Below, piece after piece: positions 1 through 14,090 of a stretch of 64,000 bases of DNA. The stretch lies in the NCBI GenBank assembly GCA_023974075.1, contig CM043800.1, positions 27,977,452 through 28,041,451 on the forward strand, in the 5' to 3' direction. The position numbers were made by a program, and so were the translations under genes. This DNA comes from Chaenocephalus aceratus. Taxonomy: Eukaryota; Chordata; Actinopteri; Perciformes; Channichthyidae. Below the pieces are notes generated by a model. The model ran no database searches and was not told where the DNA came from. It was given only the letters and a program-made list of their open reading frames with translations. How positions within the stretch are numbered: position 1 is the stretch's first letter; every line of letters starts with the position of its first letter.

Positions 1-496
1 ACCTCCAGGTGGCCGAGAGCCGTGCATATATTTCACACCCACTCTGCTACGATCAATTTCACCTCCGTGCATGCGTCGAGTTAAGTGTGCAACTTTTACA
101 AGGGAGAGAGGGATCAGTTTCAAACTCCCCCACAAATCCCAGCTTCTTCCCTTCTCTATTAAATGGACCTGATGTTGACCAGTAAAGTGATCGCTATGCT
201 TATGTGCGACCTCTGGAATCTGCTTTGGGGACACACAGGGGAAACATTTATTTGTTATCCGAGTGACTAAAGTATGAAGTAAACTAGTACTTTTTAAAAC
301 AATAGTTAGACAATGTTTGACATTAAAAAAATGCTTTTGCAGGAGGTTCTTCTGAAGATTAGCAGCAACAAAAGCAACAATCGAATTTCTGACAGTATTA
401 TGAATACAGTCTCCCTTTAAAGGTCATAATAAACACTGATCATTAATAAAATACTATAATTAAATTACTTTTAGTGATTTTGATTGGAAGGTTGCA
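1..496. other. Intergenic, nothing recognised
   Basis: AT-rich DNA left of the first MITE. I see no exon-like frame with splice borders, no inverted repeat and no RNA gene here. Confidence 0.5.
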
Positions 497-1123
497 TTAA
501 AGTGGACCTATTATGCAATATTGGATAAATATAGTGTAGGGCCATACCTATACAAAACATGTCTGTGAAGTTTTTTGCTTAAAATACCAAACAGTTCACC
601 CATTGTAGCCATGCCTCATACCCCTCTTTTGCAGCCCTGTTAGAGAAACGCGGATTTTGGGTCCTTAGCTTGAAAAAAAAAAAAGAGGAGGCGGAGCTAA
701 TGCCTGATCAGAATTCTACCGGAGATAAAGTTAAATTCCACATCAAGGATTATTTCTGAAACAGTATGGAGCTCAAATGCTTTTTCTCTTTATCAAAAGG
801 TGAGTTCCTTTTTTTTTAATTACATGTGCTATCCAGTACAGGTTAGCTCTGAGTGTTAGCGAGGGTTGCTAATGTAAACAAAGACGAGATTACGTCATTG
901 TTTCTGATAGCAACTTTCTGTGGGTCCGCCGCCGATTTGACGTCATATCGGCAGCAAATCTGTATCCGATCGCTGTACCCCCGTTTTTAAAAGATTTGGG
1001 TACGGAGGAAAAGAGAAAGGGTTTTATTTTCTGACGCTGCGTGAGTTCCCCGACACACCGGGGACACATATGTATGTATAAAAGACATCAAAAAGTGCAT
1101 TTTGCATGATAGGTCCCCTTTAA
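497..1123. mobile_element. TTAA-flanked MITE with terminal inverted repeats
   Basis: The left end reads TTAAAGTGGACCTATTATGCA-like and the right end is its approximate reverse complement (TGCATGATAGGTCCCCTTTAA at 1103-1123). Both ends start in TTAA, the target of piggyBac and Kolobok elements. The 0.63-kb interior has no transposase frame, so this is a non-autonomous copy. Superfamily assignment rests on the TTAA only. Confidence 0.65.
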
Positions 1124-1189
1124 TTAAGCTTACATTTACAATAATCATTTTGTATTGCAAATCTGAATTACTGCCTCGTGGTTGCATGG

Positions 1190-2578
1190 GTGATAATAAT
1201 AATAATAATATATTTTATTTATAAGCGCACTTTTCATTTGCGTAAACAAAACTCAAAGTGCTACAAAATTAAAAATCAAAAAGGGTGAAACAAAACAACA
1301 AAAACATTAAAAACAATAAAAAAAACAATTAAAACAACATAATAAAAGCTGTGAAATTCATGCCTGCATGGCATAATGTGAGGGATTTAAAAATCTAGTT
1401 AAAGGCTATTCTAAAAAGATGCGTTTTTAGGCCTTTTTTGAAAGCCTCCACAGTCTGTGGTGTCCTCAGCTGGTTTGGGAGGGCATTCCACAATCTCGGA
1501 GCAGCGGAGCAGAAGGCTCGGTCTCCCATGGTCTTCAGTTTTGTCCTTGGTGGGATGAGGAGGTTTGCCTTTACTGAACGTAGGTTCCTCGTGGAGGTTT
1601 GTGGGGTGAGCAATTCCTTGATGTAGGAGGGAGCATTTCCATATATGCACTGATGAGTGAAGAGGGTGATTTTGTAGTCAATCTTGAGTGAGACCGGGAG
1701 CCAGTGCAGTGATTTGAGGATGGGTGTGATGTGTTCGTACTTCCGCACTCTCATCAGGATCATAGCAGCTGTGTTTTGGATGTATTGCAGCTTCTGGATG
1801 TTCTTGCTAGGAATCCCAATGAGAAGTACGTTACAGTAGTCCAGCCTGGAGGAGACAAAGGCGTGGACAAGCTTTTCAGCATCTGGCAGACTGAGTGTGG
1901 GGCGGAGTTTCGCAATATTTCTCAGGTGGTAGAAAGAGGTCTTGCATATTTGCTTGATGTGGGCCTCAAAGGTCAGGTGAGGATCTATTTTAACTCCCAG
2001 TTTGGTAACAGTTGTTGAGAGTGGAATGTTCTGACCGGAGAAGGTGATGCTGGTGATGGCAGATGAACGGACCTGATGTGGAGTGCCAACAAGAATGGCT
2101 TCAGTCTTGGAGCTGTTTAGCTGGAGGAAGTTGTGCTTCATCCACACCTTTATCTCCTCCAGGCATGTGGTTATTGTGGAGGATGGCAGAGGTGCAGAGG
2201 GGGTTGGGTTTGCTCTGATGTAGAGCTGTGTGTCATCAGCATAGCAATGGAAAGATATTCCATGCCGGCTGATGACACGACCAAGGGTGGATATGTATAT
2301 GGTGAAAAGGGTGGGGCCAAGGACTGATCCTTGGGGGACACCGCAAGTCACAGAGTGAGTTATTGATTTAGCCGCTCCCAAGGTGACGTGCTCAGTCCTC
2401 CCGGTGAGATAGGAGGTGAACTAGTTTAAGGCAGAGTCAGAGAGTCCAATTGTAGTGTGAAGACGGTGGAGTAGGATGTCATGGTCGACGGTATCAAATG
2501 CTGCAGTTAGATCCAGGAGGATGAGGAGAGATGGAGATCCGGTGTCAGCTGTCATCAGCAGGTATTACTGCACTATAT
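1190..2578 (-). mobile_element. L2/CR1-clade LINE, 5'-truncated, with degraded reverse transcriptase
   Basis: On the minus strand a frame of 328 codons (2381 down to 1395) carries the reverse transcriptase signatures GVPQGSVLGP and CYADDTQLYI (the catalytic YADD) and ends in THLFRIAFN. The same frame continues upstream to about 2578 and includes the motif-A block LDLTAAFDTVDHD, but it is interrupted by one TAG at about 2421 (ALN-stop-FTSYLTG). The 5' part of the element (endonuclease and RT fingers) is missing. The 3' untranslated tail runs to a (TAA)n tract at 1192-1212, the usual tail side for this orientation. It is a dead insertion that has kept most of the RT palm frame. Confidence 0.88.
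1395..2381 (-). pseudogene. Reverse transcriptase remnant of the L2-like LINE
   Basis: Longest open frame of the LINE. It covers the C-terminal part of the palm domain with YADD, then thumb and C-terminal region with the LHWLPV, DYKITLFTHQC and PRLWNALP blocks seen in fish L2 ORF2 proteins. It cannot make an active enzyme: the part before it has a stop codon, and the endonuclease domain is absent. The frame begins at an internal methionine that is not a true start. Confidence 0.85.
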
Positions 2579-4451
2579 CTTTACACAGCATATTCTGCTA
2601 TATTGGTGCTCTAAAGAAGGTAGATAGAAACCTGTCAGATAAAAACATGTTCATCATGTACAGTATGACTAGTTGCATATATTTTCAAAATCTCAATTTC
2701 ATTTGTATTGTGAAGAATCACATAACCCTAGGAAATAGAAAAGGGAAAATAAAGCAGGGAAGGGCCATTGGCTTGCCAAAAATGTGTTTCCCCTAAAACA
2801 TGCTTCCTCTCGTTCTTGCTGTTTTCAACACCATGGGAAATACAATAATTTAAAAAACGTTTTTGAAACTTTTCACAAACATAGATCAAAGTGACTCCTA
2901 CTGTAGATTCTTCACAACATGCTGTTTCTGATCTTTTTTTATTATTAACCACACACATCAGATGATTCCGTCAGAAAGTTGTCAGTGTACAGTGTTTTTG
3001 ATATAATATATGTATTGTCATGAACTCTCATTATAATTTCATTGACGGCCCAAGAGAAACAGATTTTCATCAGGATACAAACAGCCGATCTTCCTCTTTC
3101 CTCTTTCTCACACGTTGTAAATCCCGCACAATTCTCCCATCTCCTCTCGGTCTCTTTGACGAAGACTAATTGTGTTTTGTTGTGATTAAAGCCACCAGAT
3201 GCTCTGAAAGAAACTGGCCAAAACCCTGTAAACTCACGGCTCTTTTTCTATCGCTGCTCTTTCTTGTGGAGAACAGCAGGAATGTCGGCCATCTTCCCAT
3301 CCACACGGGACACCACAACCAGCTTGTTTTTTAAAGAGTGTGTTTACAGTGAAACGTTCTGCTGATGTGGGATAGATTTATTACTTATTTACTCTTCGGC
3401 TTGGCCCGGGCCTTTTGTTGGTCCGTTTTCTGATCACTTTCGATGCCTCGTGCCAGACCACAAAGTGATGGCGGCATGTAAACACACCCAACACGAGCTG
3501 GATCCCAGGAATGTGTGTGTTAGTGTTTGTGTGGGTGTGAGAACAAGGCAAGGAAATTGTGTATACATACCCATGCCTGAGTGTGTGTGTAGATACTGTG
3601 CATGTTTGTATTTTGTGTGTGTGTTAAGCCTTTACGTATGTGTGTGTTAAATTATACATTTTTGCTTATTTTTCTACAGGTGTGCACATATTCGTGTTTT
3701 TGCATTATGGAGGTAGATTTGTCCAGTAGTGATACTCAAATACTCAAGTACTTTTCTTATGTACAATTTTAAGGTACTTCAACTTAAGTTAAGTGTCATG
3801 TTACTTTACAGCTTTACTGTTTATGTGTTAAGCATCAGTATTAAGATTTTCCATAAAACAATATCACTTTCTGAAAGGGACCATTATGCCCAACGAAAAC
3901 TTTACCTAGCCTACGTTAAAAATAGAAATCCATTTTGCTGTCAACTCTTTCCTGCTTTAACTGTTTGTGTGTGTGTTTGTGTGTGTTTTCCCTCTCTCTT
4001 AGAGTTGTGTAATTAGTTGATTGTAATTAGTTGATTGTAATCAGCGTCTTATAAAGGATCAATCAGCTGGAAGATAAACACAACCCGGTTGAGTAACAAT
4101 CCATTAAGAAGGAAAATGGAGCTGTGTGATCACAGCACATGGTTACAGCAATTTACAAGTTTACATCTACACTTTTTAAAAATACCTCGGATGTTGTGAT
4201 TAGAGATCCTTCTATTTTAAATCACAAGGAGTACAAAAAAACATGTGTACATTATAAATTCAGAATGAAAATCATTGTGCATCACGCCCCAGCATAGGAT
4301 AGGAAAACCAATCATGCAGAAAGTCTTTTTATATTCATATCAGGACCTTACGGCATCCTATAAAATGATGTTTCCATACACGATTACATTTTGGACTGAG
4401 TTCTTGCTCTCTGAAATATTGACTGACTGTCCTGGTATGGCAGGCTCACTT
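2579..4451. other. Intergenic, unassigned
   Basis: No exon-like frame. GT-rich patches occur at about 3510-3650 and 3960-3990. Otherwise no repeat structure that I can see. Confidence 0.45.
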
Positions 4452-5055
4452 ACCTCATTCACACCAACGCAACTCCGGTTCAAGCTCCGTGCTAGAGCTT
4501 TTCAGGTTCAGGACCGGTTCTTCGGTTTAGCTCCGGCTCTTTTCACACCGCCCAGAGTCCGACTGGTGCTGCGTCATTGCGTCATCGTTTGCGTCATGAC
4601 ATAACCGTTTGCGTGCCTGCTTCATAAAGCCAAACCGGCGGAAACCCCTCACAGCTGACACCGACAACAACAACAATGGTCGATTGTGCTCCAGCTTCCT
4701 CTGTACCTCTTCGGAAGACCAGATTCCCAGTAGGTAGCTGGTCTCTTCAGTGGACCACTGCTGCTTGTTAAGTTTCTCCATCGTTGTGTACAAACTGGAT
4801 AAAACGCTGGCTTTTTGTTGTTGTTCAGGAGTTGATCCCGCCCCTGCCCCCGCCTCTATGTAAGCGTGACGTATGCGGTGCTTTTTCTCTAGCCGGACCA
4901 TTTTTTGGTGCTTGAAACGAACCGGATTCCAGAGCTAAGAGGCTGCTCCGCGGTGGTGTGAACAGGAAAACCTGGTGCTTTTCAAGCTCCAGCTCCAAAC
5001 TGGCCCTGAAACACCGTTGGTGTGAATCAGTATATGGCTCTGGTGTGAATGAGGT
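4452..5055. mobile_element. Harbinger-like MITE with Myb/SANT-like remnant
   Basis: The ends form an inverted repeat (ACCTCATTCACACCA at 4452, TGGTGTGAATGAGGT ending at 5055) and are flanked by TA. A minus-strand frame at 4527-4901 contains WSTEETSYLLGIWSSEEVQRKLE-like spacing, which resembles the Myb/SANT-like DNA-binding protein that partners PIF/Harbinger transposases. There is no transposase. This is probably a deletion derivative that kept a piece of the accessory gene. Confidence 0.65.
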
Positions 5056-8000
5056 AACTGTCATGGCTTACTGGACACTTAAGTAGATCCGAGCCATTGA
5101 TGTTACAACTTACAAGTCTAAGTTATTGCTGTTAAAGAAGGATGATTCATTGGTGTACCCATGGCTTGTTGTGGATCGGTTAAGACAAGAAAAAGGATTT
5201 GTTTCAGTTTGTGAACCTTGGGCTGTCAGCACTGAAGCTTGTGCTAGTGGAAAGACTAGAAAGCAGTCCAAAAATCCTCTTTTGAAATGTTTATTCTCTC
5301 TTGTAAAACTACAGAACATATAAGATGAAAAATGCACATCATGCTAACATGTGGTGTACAGCAGAGCCTCGCAGTGAAAGGAGAGATTCATGTTCCTTAG
5401 TTACCAAGATTTTCACAATACATTTCATTTTGATGTATAGGACTGTATAAATATTGCATTTATCATTTTTTTACTTTTAAAGAATGCATTGAAATAATTT
5501 GCCTAGTTCATATTTCTAACCAATTTCTAAAAACACGTTTCCAATAAACCAGAATTAAATCTGAGGCCACAAGTAACGTGTAGTTTGTAACTCTCTATAG
5601 TTCCATTATTCAGTATTTAGTGTTTATAAATGGTTTTGGGCAACTTACCCAGAACGTTTTTATTTATTAATGAACAATAACAAATAAAACTGTTGTTTGT
5701 ACACTTGGCAAATATTTGTAATTTAAATGAGTTTATTTATTAAGAGCTTATTTATTCAGATCAGCATATTGTTTACCAAGCCAAGATCACAATAACACAA
5801 GTTTGTGTTAACATCTTACTCTTTGTCTGAAAGTACAATATTTAGAGTTTACAGAAGATCTTTGCATTCAATTTAGTTTACTCTGTTGTGTATACAAAGT
5901 CAATTTATTAGAACATCAGAGAATAAGTCAATAAGTGGTCTTATCCGAACGTTTTATAAAACTTTAATCATGAACACATTTTTTTAAATTCTTACAACAA
6001 TCGCTATATGACATTATATATCCATTATTTGATTTATGTTCCTGTAATGTCTCTCGCTCATTGTTCTCTGATCACAGGAACATTATCAGTGTGTTCTTGA
6101 GTGTCACCTTAAACTCTTTGTGAATGTAAGTCAGTGTTATGGAACACTCTGATCAAAGTGCAGTCGTCCCACACCGGCTCCTGCCTCAGTCTCTTGTTTC
6201 AGACTAAGAACATCACTCTTTCTTCCTGCTGGATGATGGACTGCACCGATTCGACTGTCGGATAAACTATCTGTAAAGTAATGAACCACAGTTCTTCACC
6301 AAGTGCCTTAGAGACTTTCAGCTCATTGTTTTAGTTTTTCGCTCTCAGAAGGGTTGTTTCCAGGCAGCTGTTTCCAGGCACTGAAATCTCTAATAAACCC
6401 ACTCTAACTAACTGACAGAAAAAGTTAGTACTGAGATAAAAGACATTCATTATGCCAATTACGACCTTACGATGTATTATATAGCTCAGTGTTAGCTTTG
6501 CTAACTCTATAAGATTGTTGCAATCTCTCATTGGTTGAGAGCATTGCAGTTGTCGTTTCTCGAGTAATTGTCTCCTTATTAAGAATTGAGAGCAGCTCGA
6601 TGCATTTATTCCCTTGTCCAATCAGAAAGAGATGATGCTCTTTAATTGGGCTTAGAAGAACTGTACAGTACACTCCAAGATCTTTGATCCTTCCTTGACT
6701 TAATTTTACCTTAATGTTAGCAGATAGTGTTAATCAGAAATTCTTACCTTCTTAATTTGAGCATTCAGAAATCGAGCTTGAATTAATGTTGATGAAGACA
6801 TTTCCACTACACTATGCATCAGGGCATCTTCTCTGTCATGCTTCACATCTTTGTAAGCCAGGATCATCCAGTAATTGACAATACAGAATGGTGAGTTAGG
6901 GAATGTCATTTTAAAGATAGATAGAAAGTCTATCTGTAGAAGCAAAACGCAAAAAACTGGAACAGACTTGGTGAACAAATCATGTGGCATACATTTCCAC
7001 TAATGAGACAAAGAAACTTCAGATCTATGGGGAGTTCCCATCAAGATTTAACATGGATTTGCATGCTTGAGGTTTGGATGCTGCTCTTTTAACTCTTGTC
7101 ATCTCGTTCCATCCTTCCATTAGCACGGGTTTAATGACAACCGACTGAAGAACTACCACAAGCAGCTATTTATCTCGATTAACCAACTCCTAATATTGGA
7201 TGGACGGAAACATGCATTAATTAGCATCTTCTTTGGGTGTTTTTTTGACAGTGCTGTCAAATCGTGGCAACATTTCGATGGAAACCTGGCTAATGGGATG
7301 TTTTTGCTGTTCCTCTTGGTCACCAGTAGTGGCCAGTATTGGTCACGTGTTACTTGAGTAGAGGATTATCTGGCAGCAGGTTTCAGTTGCAGTAAATTGC
7401 TCAGAATAGATGACACAGACGGTTGCATGATGGAGAACCTGTAATAGATCCGCATGATATTACTGCAGTGTGACTGTAGACCTTCTGTCCACATTAAAAG
7501 TTGAGGGTCCTTTGGGGTCACAGTTGGTCCGTAACATCCAACAGGAAGTCCCACCCCCTTCTCCTCCTCCTCATTCTTGTCCTTTTGTTTTAATGAAGCC
7601 CCTGGGAGGTTCTGGAAAGCCCTGGAACTGAAAGCGGTCCATCCCGTCCAAACCGCCGCCTCCTCTTCAGTCCCAGCACACTGACCCGTCACCATGACAA
7701 CTGCAAACAGGGCGGGACAGGGTCCTGCTGAAAACGGGGCTATGATTTCAACAGATGTCACGACACACTGGCAACAGAGACGCTCGGCTCTCTGGTTAGT
7801 TTTAATAGTGTGACACTCCGTGGATCTGATCCACAGGCAACACATTTTAGATATTAGCGGGGTTAGAGCTCCATACTTTGGTCATCATTCCTAACAGCTG
7901 GCTTGAGGTGTCACAACATAAAATTCCGGATATTGACACTACACTGTTATACAGCCCTGTTGTCAAGACAAATGGGGGTATCTGCACCCATACAGCACGC

Positions 8001-11000
8001 CTCTGTATCCTCCTATTGTCCCGGCCATGCGTCATGATGTCCAGTGTCCTGATTGGGCGACGATATGGGATTGTTCTGGACCACAGTCGGGGGAAATGCT
8101 TGGGAACTCCACTTCCCAGCGTGAGAGGAGACGCAGAGCAGAACGGTTCCCCTGAGGCGTAGCCTGTGACCCCGCTGAGTGCAAAATATGCAGAGGTCAC
8201 CCGATTCCTATTGGGCAAGAGCTAAATATGACTGACACCGAGCAGCAATAACCCTCGACTCCAGGGCTGCTTTGGAGACACGCTATTTATTTACAGGCAC
8301 ATAAATGTCAAGCAAACAATTCTGGATTTCAAACATGCCTTCATTAGAAAACAATCTGGGATGTAAAATGATGGGAGAAGGGAAGTAAAACAAGACATAA
8401 AAAGAAGCAGGAACTTTTTGTAGCTCTTGACACATCTGCTTGAAAGGAACTAAGTAGGCTACATTTACCATGGTCGACTATACTTCAGTACAAACTACAA
8501 ATCTACTTTTACTGTTTTTTTTTAATTAAAATGTCAAGCTACTTAACTGCTACTTTATTTCACAGCTGGAGTTACTTTACACGTTAAGATTTTGAAAACA
8601 AAACACAGGATCAATATATGAAATATATCAATGTGCCAATGATACAGAGTTTTCCAACAGAAACGTTTAAATACTACAACATACATATTAAAGCATCATG
8701 AATGATATGCCAACCTTAACCTAAAGTAACATTAACTTTAAGTACATTTTGCTGGCTTTTGTACCTGTGTATCTTGGCAATACATGTAAAATGCATTGTA
8801 CTTAACATTAATATAATAGTAAACGTGCTCTCAGAAAAGGGATTATTCCAACCAAATCTCCTGTTTTTTACCTGATCTTTTTCATCAGTGAAATGTTTTG
8901 TTAAAAATGTACTTACAGTTTTGGCTACTGAAGACATTTCATTATGATATTAATTATGGTTTTTGTCCTAAGGAATGAGCTGTTTTTGTAATTGGTCATT
9001 AATGAGAACATTTTTATATTTGAATTTGCATTCACGTTTCCTGCACGAGCAGCATTTCAGGCTGAGCATGTTAAACCTTAATTTATTGCTGCATTAGAGG
9101 GATTCAAGCTGCTCAACGTGAAGGCTTGTTAAGACACATAAACAAATCCTCTTCATGGCCTGCCAGTAGAGGCCACTGTTCTCCTGCTGCACCTCCAGTG
9201 ACCCCAGAGGAGCGGCAGCACCTTCAGCTCCACAGGTCACAGGGTGGAGAGCTTCAGCAGCACAGACTATAGTTCCCTGTGTCTGCTGTGCGAATATTAT
9301 TAACATACAACTGGTGATTAGATAAACCCCTGAGTGATAAAGCAACAAGGCCATAATAGGAAGGTTTCATGAGATTACTTTTCTGTCTATGTTTTCACTT
9401 GTTTTCTGGTTTATCTTTGTTTTAACATTGCTCTGTAATTATATGTAATATTACTGTTAATCATATGAGTACTGTGGCTCTAGAAATACTACACAAAATC
9501 TGTGCAGCAGAGGACAGAAATCCAAATGGGTCTGTAAGGTTGAATTAAATTGAACATTTTAGAATGACAAAAGACAAATCAAATGTTTTGATATCCAATT
9601 AGAATTAAAAATCTCCTAATACTGTGGCTATGGACAAATCCAAAATATCCAATGTTTGGCTAAAATACAAATATAATGCACTGCACACCTTCACAGGTGT
9701 TTCCAGAAACTCTTTCTGAACAGACATCTGTTCAGGCTGGAATCATGTGAGGGCCGTTTGGTATTAAGGTAGATAAAGGTGTGATTTGTCCCGCCCTAAC
9801 AGGTGCAATAACGAGAACAAGGAGTGTGAGGGAGGTGTCAATCAAACACCACAGTCTTTAAAAGGTATTTGAATCATGTGAAATGAGAGGAAACTCCTGT
9901 GGAGGTGAACTGCGGGGGTGTACACTCTGTGTGCTATTGGCGAAACGTTCAAATTTGCCTGGATAAAGCTGGAACCAAAGTACAAAAATCCCAGATCCCA
10001 GCCCTGTTTTAAAGAAATTATGTTTATACAGCCTAATACTTTTACAATTCAAATTTACAATGAGAAACATGATGTCTGGCTGGATTATGATCAGAGAACT
10101 GATACGATAACTCTGACACCAGAGTCCTGGTTTCACATAACTTAACAAAAGCTAGTGTTATGGGTTTAAGATGTTGTGTCTCCAGTTTCTGCTTGTACTA
10201 AACCAGACCATATATATATATATATATATCTAATAATGAAATTCATTACGTGCAGATATTGTGTTGCGACTTTGAGAATTTTGGCCAAAAAATAAATGAA
10301 ATACTTTATTAAGTAACATTTTACTAGCTTGGTTTGATTTCTGCAATTGCCAGATACGTTAATTAACAACTTTTCCACATTATGCTGATAAAAACGTAAC
10401 GGGGGCGACATTGTGTTTCCTTCAAAACGAGTTGCTGGTTTGAAACAGAATTTCCTGGACACGACGCTGCAAATCAAAACACTATCACTGACCCACTGTG
10501 GTATAAACGAATGGCGGCACTTCAAACTGATGGCGCTGAGTCCGAATTAAGTGTTAATGAGACTCACCAGCCCTGACACATTGACTTAACATTAGTCAGA
10601 ATGCGGGCTGGTCCCCTGTACAGTAAACCAACGGAATAAATGCTCTGGGATTCATCCAGAAACTCCCAGGAACCTTAAGAGAGAAGGAAGCCGTAAAATC
10701 ATAAAAGGTTGACTTCACTCTTCTGAATGATTCCACTTATTGGAACAGCATGTTAGAGCTGGACCATCAGAGTGATGCAATATGGCCAGAGCTCTTGCAC
10801 AGCCATTGGACGGAGCCTTCATGGCAGTGTGTTGTGGAGCAGGAAGTTTAGCGTGCAGGAAGGGTTTGGTTAGATGTTCGGTAGGCGGGCGATCCATTCG
10901 AACAAATAAAAATCACTAATGGTTGCGTTCACAAATTGAGAAGTCTGGCACCCATTCCTACTCACTTGAAGATGGCGAGGAGTGTGAAAGAGGGCGTTTA

Positions 11001-13349
11001 CAATTTCAGTCTGAAAGGAAACACTCTTAGCACTGTGGCTGGCTGGAGCCGGAGCCGCTTTTGTTTTTTGGCGGTTGCAACGGGTCCAGATCTAAATGGA
11101 GGTTTTAGTGTGGCGACCCCGGGCTGTTTGAGGTGTGGTCTGACTCCGTGCGAAGCCCTGCAAAGCTTCAACTCACGTCTACTCAGGCTCCAATGCCTTC
11201 AAGCTGGAAATGGAGGGGAACCATCACACCAGGCAGCGCCAACCGCCCCCCATTATAGATGATGATCTCACTCCGGCTGTCCGTTGATATTACAGACACA
11301 GAAAATGGCCACCAGAGCTGCACTGCTCACTAAATGACTCTATTAGAGGAGGAAATCAGACTGTGAAGAGAAAGATATCATCAGTGTTAAACAAGAGCTG
11401 TTTTAGCTCTGAAATATCAACTTATAAGACAGACAATTAGATGTTTTTGATGCACCTTGATGTCTATTTTCCTTTTGAATTATTAGATGAAGATTATAAT
11501 CAAGAATAATCTGTATTGTCTCTATTTATAGCAGTCAGATTTTAATTGAATTGAAGTGAAAGCACATCAAATTACAAATAAATCCTACTGCAGGTTTTCC
11601 GAAGACATTAGTAACAATCCAAAATAAATTAGGATCTTATCTTAAACAAGAAAAGTGTGATAAAAAACCTTGATTCTCAATTGAAATACACCCTGTCAAA
11701 CAGTGTTTAACATCATATAAAAGTAAGCCAGACTTTGAAGAAGGACATCTTTACTTAGATTTAGTTGTTCAAGTTATTTAGTTATTATGCAAGTCTCTTC
11801 CAAATTGCAGGAAAGCAATCAAAAGCCTGGTTCAGTCAATCACAGGTCGCACGGAGTGAGCTTAGAAACAACAAATGCATTCGAAGCTGTCACCATTTTT
11901 CTTCATGCTTTCATGCAGTTACTCTCTGCTGTTCTCCTCGAGTAATGGAGCTGTAAACGGAGACAACATTTACTGTCTGACTTTGTCGTATATCACTGAC
12001 ATCCCGCTATGGACAATATTCCTGACAACTGCTGTACAGTAAATCTGCAGCTGGAGTTTGAAAGAAAACGAGCAGCGACGACAGTTTCCCCGCCGCCGCA
12101 AATGTTCATCTCAACACTGAAACGCTGTCACTGTTTAAAGTTGTGGTATCAAACCGAGGAAGCATGTCATTGATCTCTGAAGATGATGTGCACACTCAAA
12201 TATTCCAGTAAAGTCACATCAGGAAAAATGTTTAAAAAGTTTAAATTAATGAAGAAGGTAACCCAAAACAGTTAATACAACATTTGTATCTATTAGGTTA
12301 GAAAACTAATCAAAGTATTTAATTTTGCCCTTATCTTTGGTGATATCCTGAGATATTTTTGTCCGAATTTTTAGATAATATCCTATATAATTAAAAACAT
12401 TCATGCCAGAAATTTTTTTACATCACACGTCAGGTTTTTAAAGAAAGTGGAGATATTATATCATTTACATTTTCATTTAAGTTAGACTTTCACTCACTTT
12501 CAAGTAAGATAAATATCTGTTATATTATATACTGTGGTATTTGAGTTCAGACCAAAATCCTGCAGGTTTCAGTTTATTTATAAGAACATTATTTGTTACA
12601 TCGCCGCCCATCTCATTTAGGATGTATTTAGTTGCTCATATAGTTTTACTGTACTTGGCTACATGCTTTATACATCATGAGAGGGCTCACTGAGAGTTAT
12701 CCACTCTGAAATGTTTCTATTAGCAAAGAGAGAATCAGAAACCAAGAGGAAAATGTCTTATAATGATTACACACACACTGGGTCTTTTTAAACGCTCTTA
12801 TTATATTCAGAGGCCGAGAGCGAGATCAAAGCTTTCTGCTTCGAAGCATTACGCATCGGGGGCTGTTACATTCAGGGAAGTGAGTGCAGTGACATTGGCA
12901 AAGACATATTATCATAGGGTTTCATACAGTTTATCCAAGACTGGACATCTTGAGCTATTATGCTTATTATCATTTAACTGAATTACATTTGTCATGCTTC
13001 TCTTTACGTATCAAATCCAGGTTTTTAAACCACTTTACTTTGGTTACAACTTTATTGTAACCCCTATTTAGCATCATATCATGGTTTATAATAAACTGCA
13101 TTTTAGTTTTAATATACAGAGATTTATTCTGTATTATTTCATAAATGTATTAATATATCTGCCAACAATTTTAAAGCCTCTCAACTAGACATAATTTATA
13201 TTATTACTTCTGTGTGTTATCACATTGTCATCTGTTGTTACACCAGTCACCACAGGAGGTCTATTTGTTGACAAATACATTAAGAATATGTGCTTAAATA
13301 TTGTAGTGTATAACAAACCATTAATTAAATGTATATATACTTATATATA
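5056..13349. other. MEOX2 upstream intergenic region, no gene recognised
   Basis: About 8.3 kb without a convincing exon on either strand. Frames up to 159 codons occur (for example 7366-7845 minus), but they lack recognisable domains and look like chance frames. An (AT)n tract lies at about 10210-10229. GC-richer, apparently unique blocks at 7500-7800, 10550-11260 and 12790-12960 could be regulatory, but nothing in the sequence proves it. Confidence 0.45.
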
Positions 13350-13880
13350 TAGGCTTCCGATAACTGCTAGAATCCACTTCAAGACACTGGTACTTGCGTA
13401 CCATGCTGCGAATGGATCTGGCCCTTCCTACATCCAGGACATGGTTAAACTGTACACCCCAGCACGTGCACTCCGCTCTGCATCAACCAAACGGCTCGCT
13501 GCACCATCGCTGCGAAGGGGACCCAAGTTCCCATCAGCAAAAACACGTGGGTTTGCTATCCTGGCTCCAAAATGGTGGAATGAGCTCCCCATTGACATCA
13601 GGACAGCAGAAAGCTTACACACCTTCCGGCGCAGACTGAAAACTCATCTCTTTCGACTCCACTTCGAGCGATAGAACTATTAACAAAGCACTTATATACT
13701 AATAAAGGGCTGGCTTATCTAAAGCCAGTTGAGTAGCACTTGAAATGTTTTCGCTCTATGAAGCCTGATGTACTTATATGATTCTGTTTTCTTCAAGTTT
13801 GTATTTTGTTGGTCGAACGCACTTATTGTAAGTCGCTTTGGATAAAAGCGTCAGCTAAATGCAATGTAATGTAATGTAAT
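13350..13880 (+). mobile_element. LINE 3' fragment (L2/CR1-like)
   Basis: Starts abruptly inside an RT C-terminal frame (RLPITARIHFKTLVLAYHA, then KWWNELPIDIR and FRRRLKTHLFRLHFER, stop at about 13672). A 3' UTR follows and ends in the common fish LINE tail CGCTTTGGATAAAAGCGTC and a short ATGTA tandem tract. It is a 5'-truncated copy, differing in sequence from the LINE at 1190-2578. Confidence 0.85.
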
Positions 13881-13909
13881 ATACTGCATATTAATGAAAA
13901 TATGAATGC

Positions 13910-14090
13910 TTAAAGGATCTTCTAGGGACTCCTGTGACACATGAAAGCCAAGGCCGCATTTTGCTCTCAAAGTGCACCAGATTGATGCTTTTAACTTCAA
14001 CATTTAAAAAAAGAATCTTCCCGGGGGAGCATGCCCCCCGGACCCCCCTAGAGGAGGTTAGGTACCCCCCCCCCCCCACTTAAATCATGT
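13910..14090. repeat. Relic repeat shared with the hAT element at 46.8 kb
   Basis: The stretch with CTCTCAAAGTGCACCAGATT, TTGATGCTTTTAACTTCAAC and CCCCGGACCCCC appears in inverse orientation at about 46835-46935 inside the hAT element. It is followed by a run of 13 C at 14065-14077. Probably a small remnant of a related hAT element. Confidence 0.55.

Noticed and set aside
7366..7845. 159-codon minus-strand frame
   Set aside because: No recognisable domain, mixed composition and no splice context. Likely chance.
9918..10145. 75-codon frame with fairly protein-like composition
   Set aside because: Not recognised, no splice signals, and the opposite strand is also open. Insufficient support.
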